A program made the translations under genes and the position numbers. From contig JAIEOV010000016.1 of NCBI GenBank assembly GCA_019750135.1, positions 372,001 through 436,000 of the forward strand: a stretch of DNA of 64,000 bases, read 5' to 3'. Origin of the DNA: Reyranella sp. GTDB taxonomy: Bacteria > Pseudomonadota > Alphaproteobacteria > Reyranellales > Reyranellaceae. Shown piece after piece: positions 6,866 through 15,786 of this stretch (position 1 is the stretch's first letter; every line of letters starts with the position of its first letter). The notes beneath the pieces are model-generated. The model saw only the letters and a program-made list of their open reading frames with translations. It ran no database searches and was not told the origin of the DNA.

Positions 6866-9031
6866 GTGACAGCACCGCTTACCGGCTACGCCGACCGCAT
6901 CTCGGTCCGCGCCGGAGAAAAGATCAGCTTCAAGGTTTCGAGCGTCGGACCGGGACCGTACAACGCCATGCTGGTGCGCATCGTGCGCGGCGATCCCAAT
7001 CCCGACGGACCGGCGCAGAAACTCGAGGATCAGTCCGAGCTGTTCGACGGCCGCTTCGCCTCGCGCCAGCAGCACGCCTGGCCCGGCTCCTATGCGCTGA
7101 TTGAACGCGCCGCCGACGTGAAGCTGCCGGACGCCCTGTCGGTCGAGGCGCTGATCTGGCCGACGCTACCCGAGGACGGGCCGCAGACCGTGATCTCGCG
7201 CCGTGACGCCGCCCCGGAATCAGGAAAGGGGGGCGCAGGCTTCGCGCTGGTGCTGACGCCGGACGGCATGGCGCTGGAATGCGGCGGTGCGCGGATCGTC
7301 ACCGGCAAGAAGCTGCGCAATCGCGCCTGGTATCGCGTCTGGGCCTCGGCCGATCCGGCGACCGGCATGATGCGGGTCGGCCAGCAGCCGCTGAAGCGCG
7401 CCTTCGCCGTCGACGATGAAGGCGAAGCGAGCACCACCCAGTCCGGTCTCGTCGTCGAGGCCGCGCAACCGGTGCTGATCGGCGCGGAAAGCGCCAGCGA
7501 TCGCCCGGTGCGGCGCTGCTTCAACGGCAAGATCGAGGCGCCGGCGATCGCAGGCTTCGCCGCCTGGGACTTCGCCCGCCGCATGGGCACGATGGAGGTC
7601 GAGGACACCGGCCCCAACGGGCTGCACGGCACGCTGAAGAACCTGCCGACGCGCGCCATGAAGGGCGCGGCGTGGAGCGACGGCGAGCGTGACTGGAAGC
7701 GCGCGCCGCACATGTATGCCGCGATCCACTTCCACGACGACGACCTGCACGACTGCGGCTGGGCCGACGATTTTAGCTTCACGGTCCCGAAGGACATGAA
7801 GAGCGGCGTCTACGGCATACAGCTGCGCTGCGGGCCGCATCGCGACGTCATCCCCTTCTTCGTGCGTCCGCAGATCGGCAAGCCGCAGGCCAAGGTCTGC
7901 TACATCGCCTCGACCTTCACCTATCAGGTCTACACCAATTTCTCGCGCGGCATGTTCAACGAAGCGTTCCGCCAGCGCATGACCGAGTGGAAGGCGGCCG
8001 CCAACAATCCCGACGAGCACAAGGACTACGGCCTCTCGACCTACAACTTCCATCGCGACGGCTCGGGCGTCGCCTACTCCTCGCACCTCAGGCCCTTGCT
8101 GACCTGGCGGCCGGACTTCCTCACCTTCCACGACCAGGCGGGCTCGGGCCTGCGCCATCTGCCGGCCGACACCCATCTCACCGGCTGGTTCGATCGCCTG
8201 GGCATCGCCTACGACGTCGTCACCGACCACGACCTGCACGACAAGGGCGTCGATATCCTCAAGTCGTACAAGGTGGTCGTGACCGGCACGCACCCCGAGT
8301 ACCACACCAAGGAGACGCTCGACGCGTTGCAGGCCTACACCGAGACCGGCGGCCGGCTGATGTATCTCGGCGGCAACGGCTTCTACTGGCGCGTGGCGCT
8401 TTCCGATGCCTGGCCGGGCGCCATCGAGGTGCGGCGTACCGAGGGCGGCATCCGCACCTGGCCGGCCGAGCCAGGCGAGTACTACCACGCCTTCGACGGC
8501 GCCTATGGCGGGCTGTGGCGGCGCTCCGACCGGGCGCCCAACGTGCTGTGCGGCATCGGCTTCTCGAGCCAGGGCCTGTTCGTCGGCGATTCCTACCGCC
8601 AGTCGCCGGCGGCGCGCGACAACCATCACGCCTGGGTGTTCGAGGGCGTGAAGGACGAATTGTTCGGCGGCTATGGCTTCTCGGGCGGCGGCGCGGCGGG
8701 CTTCGAGCTCGACCGGCTCGACCATCGCCTGGGCAGCCCGCTCAACGCCGTGGTGCTGGCCTCTTCGGAAGGACACGATCGCAAGGAGTTCGTGGTCGTG
8801 CACGAGGAGCGGCTGGGCTTCAACACCACCATAACCGGCGACACGCTGGAAGGGCTCATCCGCGCCGACATGACCTATATCGAGAAGCCCCAGGGCGGCG
8901 CGGTATTCTCGGTCGGGTCGATCACCTATTGCGGATCGCTGCCGCACAACAAGTACGACAACGACGTCTCGCGGCTGACCTTCAACGTGATCAACCGCTT
9001 CGGCGAGCTGGGATTGAAGTGGCCGCTCTGA
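6866..9031 (+). CDS. N,N-dimethylformamidase large-subunit-like protein
   Basis: 721 aa, close to the size of the DMFase beta subunit. The N-terminal part resembles a sugar-binding/LamG-like sandwich (LPDALSVEALIWPTLPEDG, MRVGQQPLKRAF). The C-terminal part, from about residue 340 (KVCYIASTFTYQVYTNFSRG), is the DMFase catalytic region. It is Tyr- and Glu-rich as expected for a mononuclear iron site held by Tyr and Glu side chains (YDVVTDHDLH, GNGFYWRVAL, HHAWVFEGV). Start GTG 6866 has RBS AGGGGAG (6853-6859). No small alpha-subunit gene is nearby, unlike classical dmfA1A2. The likely role is hydrolysis of small N-substituted amides; the exact substrate is unknown. Confidence 0.85.
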   Translation: MTAPLTGYADRISVRAGEKISFKVSSVGPGPYNAMLVRIVRGDPNPDGPAQKLEDQSELFDGRFASRQQHAWPGSYALIERAADVKLPDALSVEALIWPTLPEDGPQTVISRRDAAPESGKGGAGFALVLTPDGMALECGGARIVTGKKLRNRAWYRVWASADPATGMMRVGQQPLKRAFAVDDEGEASTTQSGLVVEAAQPVLIGAESASDRPVRRCFNGKIEAPAIAGFAAWDFARRMGTMEVEDTGPNGLHGTLKNLPTRAMKGAAWSDGERDWKRAPHMYAAIHFHDDDLHDCGWADDFSFTVPKDMKSGVYGIQLRCGPHRDVIPFFVRPQIGKPQAKVCYIASTFTYQVYTNFSRGMFNEAFRQRMTEWKAAANNPDEHKDYGLSTYNFHRDGSGVAYSSHLRPLLTWRPDFLTFHDQAGSGLRHLPADTHLTGWFDRLGIAYDVVTDHDLHDKGVDILKSYKVVVTGTHPEYHTKETLDALQAYTETGGRLMYLGGNGFYWRVALSDAWPGAIEVRRTEGGIRTWPAEPGEYYHAFDGAYGGLWRRSDRAPNVLCGIGFSSQGLFVGDSYRQSPAARDNHHAWVFEGVKDELFGGYGFSGGGAAGFELDRLDHRLGSPLNAVVLASSEGHDRKEFVVVHEERLGFNTTITGDTLEGLIRADMTYIEKPQGGAVFSVGSITYCGSLPHNKYDNDVSRLTFNVINRFGELGLKWPL

Positions 9032-9035
9032 CAGC

Positions 9036-10013
9036 TCACTCGCCGGCCTGGATCCGCTCGACCAGAGCGCGATGGCGAGGGTCGGTGACCAGCTTGGGAT
9101 AGAGCGGCGCGAGAACCTTGGCGAACGCCGCCTTGTCGACGTCGGAGACGAACTGGATACCGGCGCTGGCGAGGGCCGCCCGCGCGCCCGCCTCCTGCTC
9201 GTCGAAGACCTTGCGGTGATAGGACACTGAATCACGCGCAGCCTGGCGGATGATCGCCTGGTCCTCGGCGGACAGCCGGTCCCACACCCGCTTGGAGAAG
9301 ATGACGATGGCTGGCGGCGCGACATGTTCGGTCACGCTGTAGATCTTGGCCACTTCGTAGTGTCGCGACGTCAGATAGGAGATGAGGTTGTTTTCGGCCG
9401 CGTCGATGGTGCCTGCCGCGAGCCGGGGCCGGACCTGGGCGAAGGGAATCGGGACCGGTTGCGCGCCAAGCGCCTGCATGATTTCGGTCATGGCCGACGA
9501 CGTCTGGATGCGGATCTTGAGGCCCTTCATGTCGGCCGGTGTCCGCACCGCCTTGGCCTGCGTATAGATCGAGCGCGGACCGGCATCGTAGAAGCAGAGT
9601 CCGACCAGATCGACGGCCGCAAGCGCTCCCAACAGTTCCTTGCCGACCGTCCCCTGCAGGCTGCGCCGACGATGCTCGGTCGAGGTGAACAGGAACGGCA
9701 AGGTCGGGATGACGGTCGCCGGCACCGTGCCGTGCAGCGCCGATACGCTGACGCGCGCCATGTCGAGCGTGCCGGTGCGCACCTGGGCCACCGTGAAGGA
9801 CTCGGAGTCCTGGTCCGATGCACCGAGGTTGGCGACGAAAAGCCGGCCGCCACTACGCTCGCGCATCAGATCGCTCATATGGGCAACCCCCTGCACGGAC
9901 GGCATGTCGGGCGAACCGACGTCGGATGACCGGAAGCCGCCAGTCTGCGCGATGGCGGGCGCGCAAACCATCGCTCCCGCAATGGCCAGCATCAACCGGC
10001 GGCGCAGAACCAT
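9036..10013 (-). CDS. TRAP transporter solute receptor, DctP family
   Basis: 325 aa with a signal peptide (RRRLMLAIAGAMVCAPAIAQ). Family features are the helical MKGLKIRIQTSSAMTEIMQALGAQP segment, with the Arg that binds the substrate carboxylate, then PIPFAQVRPRLAAGTIDAAE. It acts in the periplasm and delivers organic acids to a DctQ/DctM permease, but no such genes are adjacent. It is convergent with the formamidase-like gene (4 bases between stops), so it forms its own unit. Confidence 0.9.
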   Translation of the reverse strand: MVLRRRLMLAIAGAMVCAPAIAQTGGFRSSDVGSPDMPSVQGVAHMSDLMRERSGGRLFVANLGASDQDSESFTVAQVRTGTLDMARVSVSALHGTVPATVIPTLPFLFTSTEHRRRSLQGTVGKELLGALAAVDLVGLCFYDAGPRSIYTQAKAVRTPADMKGLKIRIQTSSAMTEIMQALGAQPVPIPFAQVRPRLAAGTIDAAENNLISYLTSRHYEVAKIYSVTEHVAPPAIVIFSKRVWDRLSAEDQAIIRQAARDSVSYHRKVFDEQEAGARAALASAGIQFVSDVDKAAFAKVLAPLYPKLVTDPRHRALVERIQAGE

Positions 10014-10126
10014 GCTCCGGTACCTTCCCCTGAAGTCGACGACGCCATGGGATCATCGGTCGAACCCGCCGTCCAGTGACAACAACTTGCAGTGCGCGCA
10101 GGTGTGGCGAGCCGGTTGGCAGCGCG

Positions 10127-10618
10127 CTACGTCGCGATCGACGCCTTGGCGTCTGGCGTCAGCGCAGCGAGCAGGCCCTTGCAGCCGGCCTCGATCAGGT
10201 CGAGCGCGCGCTCGTAGTCCTGCTGCGTGCCGCCATACGGATCCTGGACATCGAGGATGCCGGGCATGGGGCCGAACCTGGTGAACATTTGCAGGTTGTT
10301 GGCCTTGTCGCGCGGCGCCATCCAACGCAGGTCGGCCATGTGGCTGCGGTCCATCGCCAGAACGTAGTCGGCAGCGGCGATGTCCTCCTTGGTGACCGCG
10401 CGCGACCGCTGCTCCGAGATGTCGTAGCCGCGGCGCGCCGCCGCCTCGACGGCGGCTGGAGTCGGCGCTTCCCCGGCATGGATGCTCGTGGTGCCGGCCG
10501 AGGCGATGGTGAAGGCCTGCTCGAGGCCGGCCCGGCGCGCCAGGGTGCGGAACACGCCTTCGGCCATGGGCGAGCGGCAGATGTTCGCGGTACAGACGAA
10601 GAGGATACCGATGGTCAT
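10127..10618 (-). CDS. Low-molecular-weight protein-tyrosine phosphatase
   Basis: 163 aa. The N-terminal phosphate loop VCTANICRS gives the C-x5-R-S signature (Cys9, Arg15). The general-acid loop DVQDPYGG supplies the catalytic Asp. The length is typical (about 150-160). It acts in the cytoplasm on tyrosine-phosphorylated proteins, often exopolysaccharide kinases, or on arsenate in relatives; no arsenic or EPS genes are adjacent. ATG 10618 begins MTIGILFVC; the upstream Met at 10636 adds residues not typical of the family. Divergent from the sirtuin gene with only 35 bases between starts. Confidence 0.93.
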   Translation of the reverse strand: MTIGILFVCTANICRSPMAEGVFRTLARRAGLEQAFTIASAGTTSIHAGEAPTPAAVEAAARRGYDISEQRSRAVTKEDIAAADYVLAMDRSHMADLRWMAPRDKANNLQMFTRFGPMPGILDVQDPYGGTQQDYERALDLIEAGCKGLLAALTPDAKASIAT

Positions 10619-10641
10619 GGCCTCACAGCCTAGCACAGCGC

Positions 10642-10647
10642 TAGATT
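10642..10647 (+). promoter_or_regulatory. Candidate -10 box for a leaderless sirtuin mRNA
   Basis: TAGATT ends 6 bases before the sirtuin ATG (10654), so transcription would begin at or beside the start codon. No Shine-Dalgarno sequence lies between. A small dyad CTAGC-n5-GCTAG (10630-10644) overlaps it. Confidence 0.35.
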
Positions 10648-10653
10648 GCCGCC

Positions 10654-11391
10654 ATGCATCAGGAATTCCTGCCGCCCGGGATCGTGATCCTGACCGGTGC
10701 GGGCATCTCCAAGGAAAGCGGCATCGACACCTTCCGGGACAAGGACGGGCTGTGGAGCCGCGTCGATCTCGAGGAGGTCGCCACCATCGAGGCCTGGCAT
10801 CGCGACAAGAAGAAGGTGCTCGACTTCTACAATGACACCCGCCGCTCGTTCCGCGCCGCCCACATCGAACCCAACGCCGCGCATCGCGCGCTTGCGCGGC
10901 TGGAGAAGGAATACCAGGGCGAGGTCGTGGTCGTGACCCAGAACATCGACCCCCTGCACGAGTTGGCCGGCTCCCGGAACATCATCCACATGCACGGCCG
11001 CGACGGCGAGGTGCGTTGCATGAGCTGCCAGCGTGTGTTCGAATCGGATGCCGATCTCACGCCGCAATCAATCTGCCCCAACTGCAACGCCGTGGGCGAA
11101 CTCAGGCCGAACATCGTGTGGTTCGGCGAGATGCCCATGCACATGGAGGAGATCTACCAGGCGCTGGAGCGCTGCGGGCTCTTCCTGTCGGTCGGCACCT
11201 CGGGCGAGGTCTATCCGGCGGCGGGCTTCGTGCTGCACGTCCGCCGCCGCCAGCGCCGGGCGCACACCGTCGAGCTCAATCTCGAGGCGACCGGCAGCCA
11301 GCCGCTGTTCCACGAACACATCTACGGCCCCGCCACCGAGGTCGTGCCGGCCTATGTCGAGCGCGTGCTCTCGCGCGGCTGGCAGCAATAA
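10654..11391 (+). CDS. cobB: Sir2-family NAD-dependent protein deacylase
   Basis: 245 aa, normal for bacterial CobB. Motifs are GAGISKESGIDTFRD (NAD site), TQNIDPLH, catalytic His in IIHMHGRDG, zinc cysteines CMSC and CPNC, and the substrate groove NIVWFGEMP. It removes acyl groups from protein lysines using NAD. In the FYNDTRR segment the position of Arg95 of E. coli CobB (Tyr-x-x-Arg, desuccinylase motif) holds Thr, with Arg one residue later, so acyl preference may differ. No RBS precedes ATG 10654; a -10 box immediately upstream suggests a leaderless transcript. An acyl-CoA dehydrogenase follows 10 bases later. Confidence 0.92.
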   Translation: MHQEFLPPGIVILTGAGISKESGIDTFRDKDGLWSRVDLEEVATIEAWHRDKKKVLDFYNDTRRSFRAAHIEPNAAHRALARLEKEYQGEVVVVTQNIDPLHELAGSRNIIHMHGRDGEVRCMSCQRVFESDADLTPQSICPNCNAVGELRPNIVWFGEMPMHMEEIYQALERCGLFLSVGTSGEVYPAAGFVLHVRRRQRRAHTVELNLEATGSQPLFHEHIYGPATEVVPAYVERVLSRGWQQ

Positions 11392-11401
11392 GGAGAAGAC
11401 G

Positions 11402-13192
11402 ATGCCCGATATGACGACAGCCCTCGGCAATGCGCCTCACGGCGCACACCACATCGCGCCCGATGCGCATGGCCGGAATTTCTACGCCATCGACCGGCAG
11501 TTCCAGGACCTGCTGTCGCTCTACATGGAGCCTGGCCTGCTCAGCCAGATGACGCCGCACTTCGAGCGGCTGGGCGAGCTCGCCGGCAACCGGCTCGACG
11601 ATCTCGCCATGACCGCCGACAAGCACCCGCCGGTGCTGCAGCCGCGCGACCGCTTCGGCCGCGACGAGGACTGGATCGACTATCACCCGTCCTACCGCGA
11701 GATGGAGAAGATCGCCTTCGAGGAGTTCGGCATGCACGCGATGACCCATCGCTCTGGCGTGCTGGGCCTGGCGGAGCCCGCCCATCCGCTGGTGAAGTAC
11801 GGCATCACCTATCTCTTTGTGCAGGCCGAGTTCGGCCTGATGTGCCCGGTGTCGGTCTCCGACACCTCGAACTTCATCATCAAGCGCTTCGGCTCCGAGG
11901 CCCTGAAGAAGCTGCTGCTCGACCGGCTGCTGAGCCAGGACCCGGCGACGATGCTGAAGGGCACGCAGTTCATGACCGAGAAGGCCGGCGGCTCGGACGT
12001 CGGCGCGCTGGAGACCGACGCCGAGCGCATCGGTGTCGGCCCTGACGGCGTCGAGCGCTGGAAGCTCTACGGCCAGAAGTGGTTCTGCAGCCACGCCGAC
12101 GCCGATGTCGCGGTCCTGCTGGCCCGGCCGCGCGGCGCCGCGCCCGGCACGCAGGGGCTCGGCATGTTCGCCATGCCGCGGCGGCTCGAGAACGGCAGCC
12201 GTAACAGCTATCGGATCGTGCGCCTGAAGGACAAGCTCGGCACCAGGTCGATGGCCTCGGGCGAGATCGTCATGGACGGCGCTGTCGCCTACCTGGTGGG
12301 CGACGCGAACCGCGGCTTCAAGCAGATGATGGAGCAGGTGAACCTGTCCCGCTTGAGTCACGGCGTGCGCGCGGCCTCGATGATGCGGCGCTGCCTCAAC
12401 GAGGCGATGGTCGTCGCGCAGAACCGCCGCGCCTTCGGCAAGGCGATCGGCGAATACCCGCTGCTGCGCCGCCAGCTGATGAAGATCATGCTGCCGACCG
12501 AGCAGGCGCTTTCAATGTACGCCTTCTCCGCCGACGCCATGGGCCGCGCCAACGCAGGCGACAAGGACGCGGCCAACCTGCTGCGCATCCTGACCCCGGT
12601 CTACAAGTTCCGCGCCTGCCGCGACAACATCCCGGTCGCCAGCCACACCCTCGAGGTCAGGGGCGGCCTGGGCTACATCGAGGAATGGGTGACCGCCCGC
12701 CTGGTGCGCGACGCCCAGATCGGCACGCTGTGGGAGGGCACCTCCAACATCAACGCCCTCGACGTCGTGCAGCGCGCCGTCGGCAAGAGCGGCGGCCACA
12801 AGACGCTGACCGCGGCTCTCAAGGACAAATACGAGCGCTCCGACGCCCTGCCCGGCCAGTACAAGGGCCTGCTCGGCGCCACCCTCGATCGCGTCGAGCG
12901 CTTCGTCGAGGCGGTCGCGGCCGATCCCAAACAGGAGAAGCGCTGCCGGCTCGCCGCCGGTGCGCTCTATCACGCCGCATCAGCGGCGCTGATGGCCTGG
13001 GAAGGCGCGGCGCTGGGCGCCAAGGGCGGCGACGCGCGCCGCCTGCTGCTGTCGCGCCTGGTGATCGAGCATCGGCTGGCGCCGCAGGACCCGCTGTCGC
13101 TCAACGAGTCGGCGTGGGAGCAGGAGGCGATGGACCTTTTGTTGCAAGACAAACCGGTCCCTCTCGCCAAGGCCTCGGCTCTGGTAGGATAG
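11402..13192 (+). CDS. AidB/acyl-CoA dehydrogenase family protein
   Basis: 596-aa FAD flavoprotein of the acyl-CoA dehydrogenase superfamily, AidB-like branch. Visible features: FGLMCPVSVSDT, TQFMTEKAGGSDVGALET (the active-site T-E-xx-G-GSD loop), LYGQKWFCSHADADV, RLKDKLGTRSMASGE and the C-terminal GGLGYIEEWVTAR then LWEGTSNINALDV. It probably oxidises an acyl-CoA or acts like AidB in alkylation stress; motifs do not separate these. RBS AAGGAG lies 5 bases before ATG 11402. It directly follows the sirtuin and is followed 3 bases later by a membrane protein, likely one operon. Confidence 0.88.
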   Translation: MPDMTTALGNAPHGAHHIAPDAHGRNFYAIDRQFQDLLSLYMEPGLLSQMTPHFERLGELAGNRLDDLAMTADKHPPVLQPRDRFGRDEDWIDYHPSYREMEKIAFEEFGMHAMTHRSGVLGLAEPAHPLVKYGITYLFVQAEFGLMCPVSVSDTSNFIIKRFGSEALKKLLLDRLLSQDPATMLKGTQFMTEKAGGSDVGALETDAERIGVGPDGVERWKLYGQKWFCSHADADVAVLLARPRGAAPGTQGLGMFAMPRRLENGSRNSYRIVRLKDKLGTRSMASGEIVMDGAVAYLVGDANRGFKQMMEQVNLSRLSHGVRAASMMRRCLNEAMVVAQNRRAFGKAIGEYPLLRRQLMKIMLPTEQALSMYAFSADAMGRANAGDKDAANLLRILTPVYKFRACRDNIPVASHTLEVRGGLGYIEEWVTARLVRDAQIGTLWEGTSNINALDVVQRAVGKSGGHKTLTAALKDKYERSDALPGQYKGLLGATLDRVERFVEAVAADPKQEKRCRLAAGALYHAASAALMAWEGAALGAKGGDARRLLLSRLVIEHRLAPQDPLSLNESAWEQEAMDLLLQDKPVPLAKASALVG

Positions 13193-13195
13193 GGG

Positions 13196-13882
13196 ATGGC
13201 CACTCCCCTCCCGGTACCGTCCTGGACCGTGACGTCGGTCCTCGAGCGCTCCTACACCCTGGCACGCGACAACTTCACGGCCTTCTTCACCGTCGCCGTG
13301 ATCTTCGGCGCGGTTTCCCTGGTTGTGAGCATCCTCAGCCTCGGATTGTTGGCCGGCCTGGTCGGCCTGGTCTGCGGCGTCGCGACCTCGATCTGCCTCA
13401 CCTGGGGCACGCTGCAGGCGATCGCCGGACGCAAGCCCGAATGGGAACCGATGCTGCGCCAGGTGCAAGGCCCGCGGTTCGGCTGGATGCTGCTGACGGG
13501 CGCCATCCAGTACTTCGTCGTCGCCGTGTCGGCGATCGTCGTGATCGGGCCGCTGTTCCTGATCCCGCTATGGGCGGTGACGATTCCCGCCATGATGGTC
13601 GAGCGCACCGACGTCGGCGGCGCCTTCAATCGCAGCATGGATCTGACGGCCGGCCGCCGCCTGCCCATCCTCGGCGCCTTCCTGCTGTGGTTCGTGATCT
13701 TCGGCATCGGCGCAATCGTGCTCGTTACGCTCCTGGGCCACGGTGCGCTGGGCAGCCTCGTGATGTGGATCTACGGCGCCCTGGCGGGGATCGTCTTGCA
13801 CACCCTGCCGGCGATCTTCTACGTGCTGCTGCGCGAGGAGAAGGAAGGCGTCACCGCCGGGCAGATCGCTGCCGCCCTGTGA
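13196..13882 (+). CDS. Multi-pass membrane protein, glycerophosphodiesterase-membrane-domain type
   Basis: 228 aa, about six hydrophobic segments. The pattern VLERSYTLARDNFTAFF, then FLIPLWAVTIPAMMVERT followed by GGAFNRSMDLTAGRR, matches the integral membrane domain found in some glycerophosphoryl diester phosphodiesterases and in stand-alone proteins of unknown role. It ends in LLREEKEGVTAGQIAAAL, almost the same tail as the protein at 20151-20864, so the two are paralogues. ATG 13196 lies 3 bases after the acyl-CoA dehydrogenase stop, with RBS-like purines inside that gene (GGATAGGGG). Confidence 0.72.
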   Translation: MATPLPVPSWTVTSVLERSYTLARDNFTAFFTVAVIFGAVSLVVSILSLGLLAGLVGLVCGVATSICLTWGTLQAIAGRKPEWEPMLRQVQGPRFGWMLLTGAIQYFVVAVSAIVVIGPLFLIPLWAVTIPAMMVERTDVGGAFNRSMDLTAGRRLPILGAFLLWFVIFGIGAIVLVTLLGHGALGSLVMWIYGALAGIVLHTLPAIFYVLLREEKEGVTAGQIAAAL

Positions 13883-13897
13883 CGACGGTCGTTGCGA

Positions 13898-15205
13898 TCA
13901 GAATTCCTTCAGATTGTCGGCGAGATGCTTGTGGGCGTAGGCCTCGCGGGCCAGACCGCGACGCTGCAGCTCGGGCACCAGCCCGTCGCAGATCTCCATA
14001 ATGGAACGGCGCTCGATCGGCGTATCGGAAAACAGGAAGCCGTCGCCGCCCACTTCCTGCATCACCTCGGTCATCACCCCCGCCACATACTCGGGCGTGC
14101 CGGTGTAGTCGAGGCTGCCCTTGCTGGCGTAGCCACGCACGACCTCGCGCAGCGGCTTGCCGAGCCATCGGGCCAGCGAGGACTGGTGGCCGTTGGTCGT
14201 GAGGGTGGTCGGCAGCGGCTCGTCGAGGTCGAACTTGGAAAAGTCGATGCCGGTCAGCCGTGACATGCCCGACAGCTGCATCTCGACATGCTTCAGCGAG
14301 TCTTCCTGCTGCAGCCGGCGCCGTTCGCGCGCTGCCTCCATCGTCGTGTCGACGATCGGCGAACACAGGAACAGGAGCTTGATGTCGTCGGGATTGCGTC
14401 CGATCGCGGCGGCATTGCTGCGGACCTCCTGGCGATAGGCCTTCATCTTTTCGATGTTGCTGCCTTCCGTGATGATGGTGTCGGCCCATTTCGATGCGAA
14501 TTTCTTGCCCGCCGCCGAGCCGCCGGCCTGGCAGATCGGCACGCGTCCCTGCGGCGAGCGCGGCGCGTTGATTGGCCCGCGCACCTTGAAGTACTTGCCG
14601 ACATGGTTGATCGGCCGGACCTTCTTGCCGTCAGCGAACATCGGGATATCGCGATCGAGCACCACCGCATCCTCGTCCCAGGCCTCCCATAGCTTGGTGA
14701 CGACATCGGCGAATTCATCGGCCACCTCGTAGCGCTCGTCGTGCGGCCGGTGCTTGTCGTGGCCGTAGTTCTGCGCCGTGCCGTCGTTGCTGCCGGTGAC
14801 GCAGTTCCAGCCGATGCGGCCCTCGGTGACATGGTCCAGCGAATTGATGAGACGCGCCGCCAGGTACGGCGGATATTCCGACACGGAGAGCGTCGGCACG
14901 AGGCCGAGGTGCGTCGTGGCCTGCGCAAGCCATGGCACGAGCACCGCAGGGTCGAGCTTGGGAGAACCCTGGGCGTACTGCAAATACGTGTCATGGCTGC
15001 CCTTGTAGGTGTAGGGCACATTCGAGGAGTCCTCGATGATCATGTAGTCCATGCACGCCCGCTCCATCCCCTTGGCGAGGTCGATGAAGAGATCGGGCAT
15101 CATCCAGCGCTTGACGTCGGTGGCACTGCCGGCCCACGTCGAGCGCCAGTTCTTGGAAGCGAAGCTCTGGCCGAGAAACCAGGCGAGATGAAAGGGCTTG
15201 GTCAT
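13898..15205 (-). CDS. NtaA/SnaA/DszA-type flavin-dependent monooxygenase (LLM class)
   Basis: 435 aa, typical for the bacterial nitrilotriacetate/pristinamycin/dibenzothiophene-sulfone monooxygenase group. Signature segments are LAWFLGQSFASKNWR, the LGLVPTLSVSEYPPYLAARL core and the long GRIGWNCVTGSNDGTAQNYG segment, plus VPICQAGGSAAGKKFASKW. It uses FMNH2 from a partner reductase and O2; no reductase is adjacent. ATG 15205 gives the normal N-terminus MTKPFHLAWF; further upstream codons are out of family. The substrate is unknown. Confidence 0.9.
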   Translation of the reverse strand: MTKPFHLAWFLGQSFASKNWRSTWAGSATDVKRWMMPDLFIDLAKGMERACMDYMIIEDSSNVPYTYKGSHDTYLQYAQGSPKLDPAVLVPWLAQATTHLGLVPTLSVSEYPPYLAARLINSLDHVTEGRIGWNCVTGSNDGTAQNYGHDKHRPHDERYEVADEFADVVTKLWEAWDEDAVVLDRDIPMFADGKKVRPINHVGKYFKVRGPINAPRSPQGRVPICQAGGSAAGKKFASKWADTIITEGSNIEKMKAYRQEVRSNAAAIGRNPDDIKLLFLCSPIVDTTMEAARERRRLQQEDSLKHVEMQLSGMSRLTGIDFSKFDLDEPLPTTLTTNGHQSSLARWLGKPLREVVRGYASKGSLDYTGTPEYVAGVMTEVMQEVGGDGFLFSDTPIERRSIMEICDGLVPELQRRGLAREAYAHKHLADNLKEF

Positions 15206-15304
15206 GGCCCGCTCACGAAGCAAGACTCCGGCCAACGACCCGGCGAGAAGAAATGCCATTTTTAGATCGGCGTGATGCGCGGCCCTGACCCGCGCCATGC
15301 AGAG

Positions 15305-15751
15305 CTACTGGCGCGCGCCGCCCTGCTTGGTGAAGGTCGATTTGCCGGTCGTGTCGCCGTCATTCTTGCTGTAGCCCTGCCAGGTCGTGGCAATGGCATT
15401 GCCCTGGCGCGTCAGCGTGAACAGGGGCTGGTTGGAGGCATAGATCTTCTTGCCGAACTGGTTGTTCATGCCGCCGTCGGCGAAGCTCACGAACGAGACG
15501 TCGAGCTTGTCGCCATTCGCCGTCGCCTTGCAGCGGATGTGCTCGTTGGTCTGCACCCCTTCGGCATCAAGGCGGCAGTCGGAGCCGTTGACCTTGAGCG
15601 TATGCGTGACGAACAGGGCCATGCCGCCGGGGTTCTTGCCGAGGCCCTGTTCCCAGACATAGGTGCCGTCCCACGGACCGGCGGCCAGCGCCGGCGCCAG
15701 GGCCAGCGGAGCGACGAGAAGACCAAGAGACAACAGCGTGCGATGCTTCAT
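15305..15751 (-). CDS. Small secreted protein, paralogue A
   Basis: 148 aa with signal peptide (MKHRTLLSLGLLVAPLALA then PALAAG). The mature domain AGPWDGTYVWEQGLGKN, then LFVTHTLKVNGSDCRLDAEG, IRCKATANGDKLDVSFVSF and NQPLFTLTRQGNAIATTWQGY looks like a small lipocalin-type beta barrel with two cysteines. Possibly DUF5991-like, not certain. GGAG 6 bases before ATG 15751 supports this start over the Met four codons upstream. It closely resembles the protein at 16218-16640, with an unrelated gene between them. Confidence 0.72.
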   Translation of the reverse strand: MKHRTLLSLGLLVAPLALAPALAAGPWDGTYVWEQGLGKNPGGMALFVTHTLKVNGSDCRLDAEGVQTNEHIRCKATANGDKLDVSFVSFADGGMNNQFGKKIYASNQPLFTLTRQGNAIATTWQGYSKNDGDTTGKSTFTKQGGARQ

Positions 15752-15786
15752 GGGAAACTCCATCGTGAGAAACCGGGAGCGAAGGT

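Noticed and set aside
7220..9325. Minus-strand open frame of 701 codons
   Set aside because: Shadow of the formamidase-like gene in high-G+C DNA; no RBS, no domain pattern, and Arg/Gly/Val-rich composition typical of antisense frames.
12685..14001. Plus-strand open frame of 438 codons across three genes
   Set aside because: Out-of-frame reading through the acyl-CoA dehydrogenase and membrane-protein genes; extremely Arg-rich.
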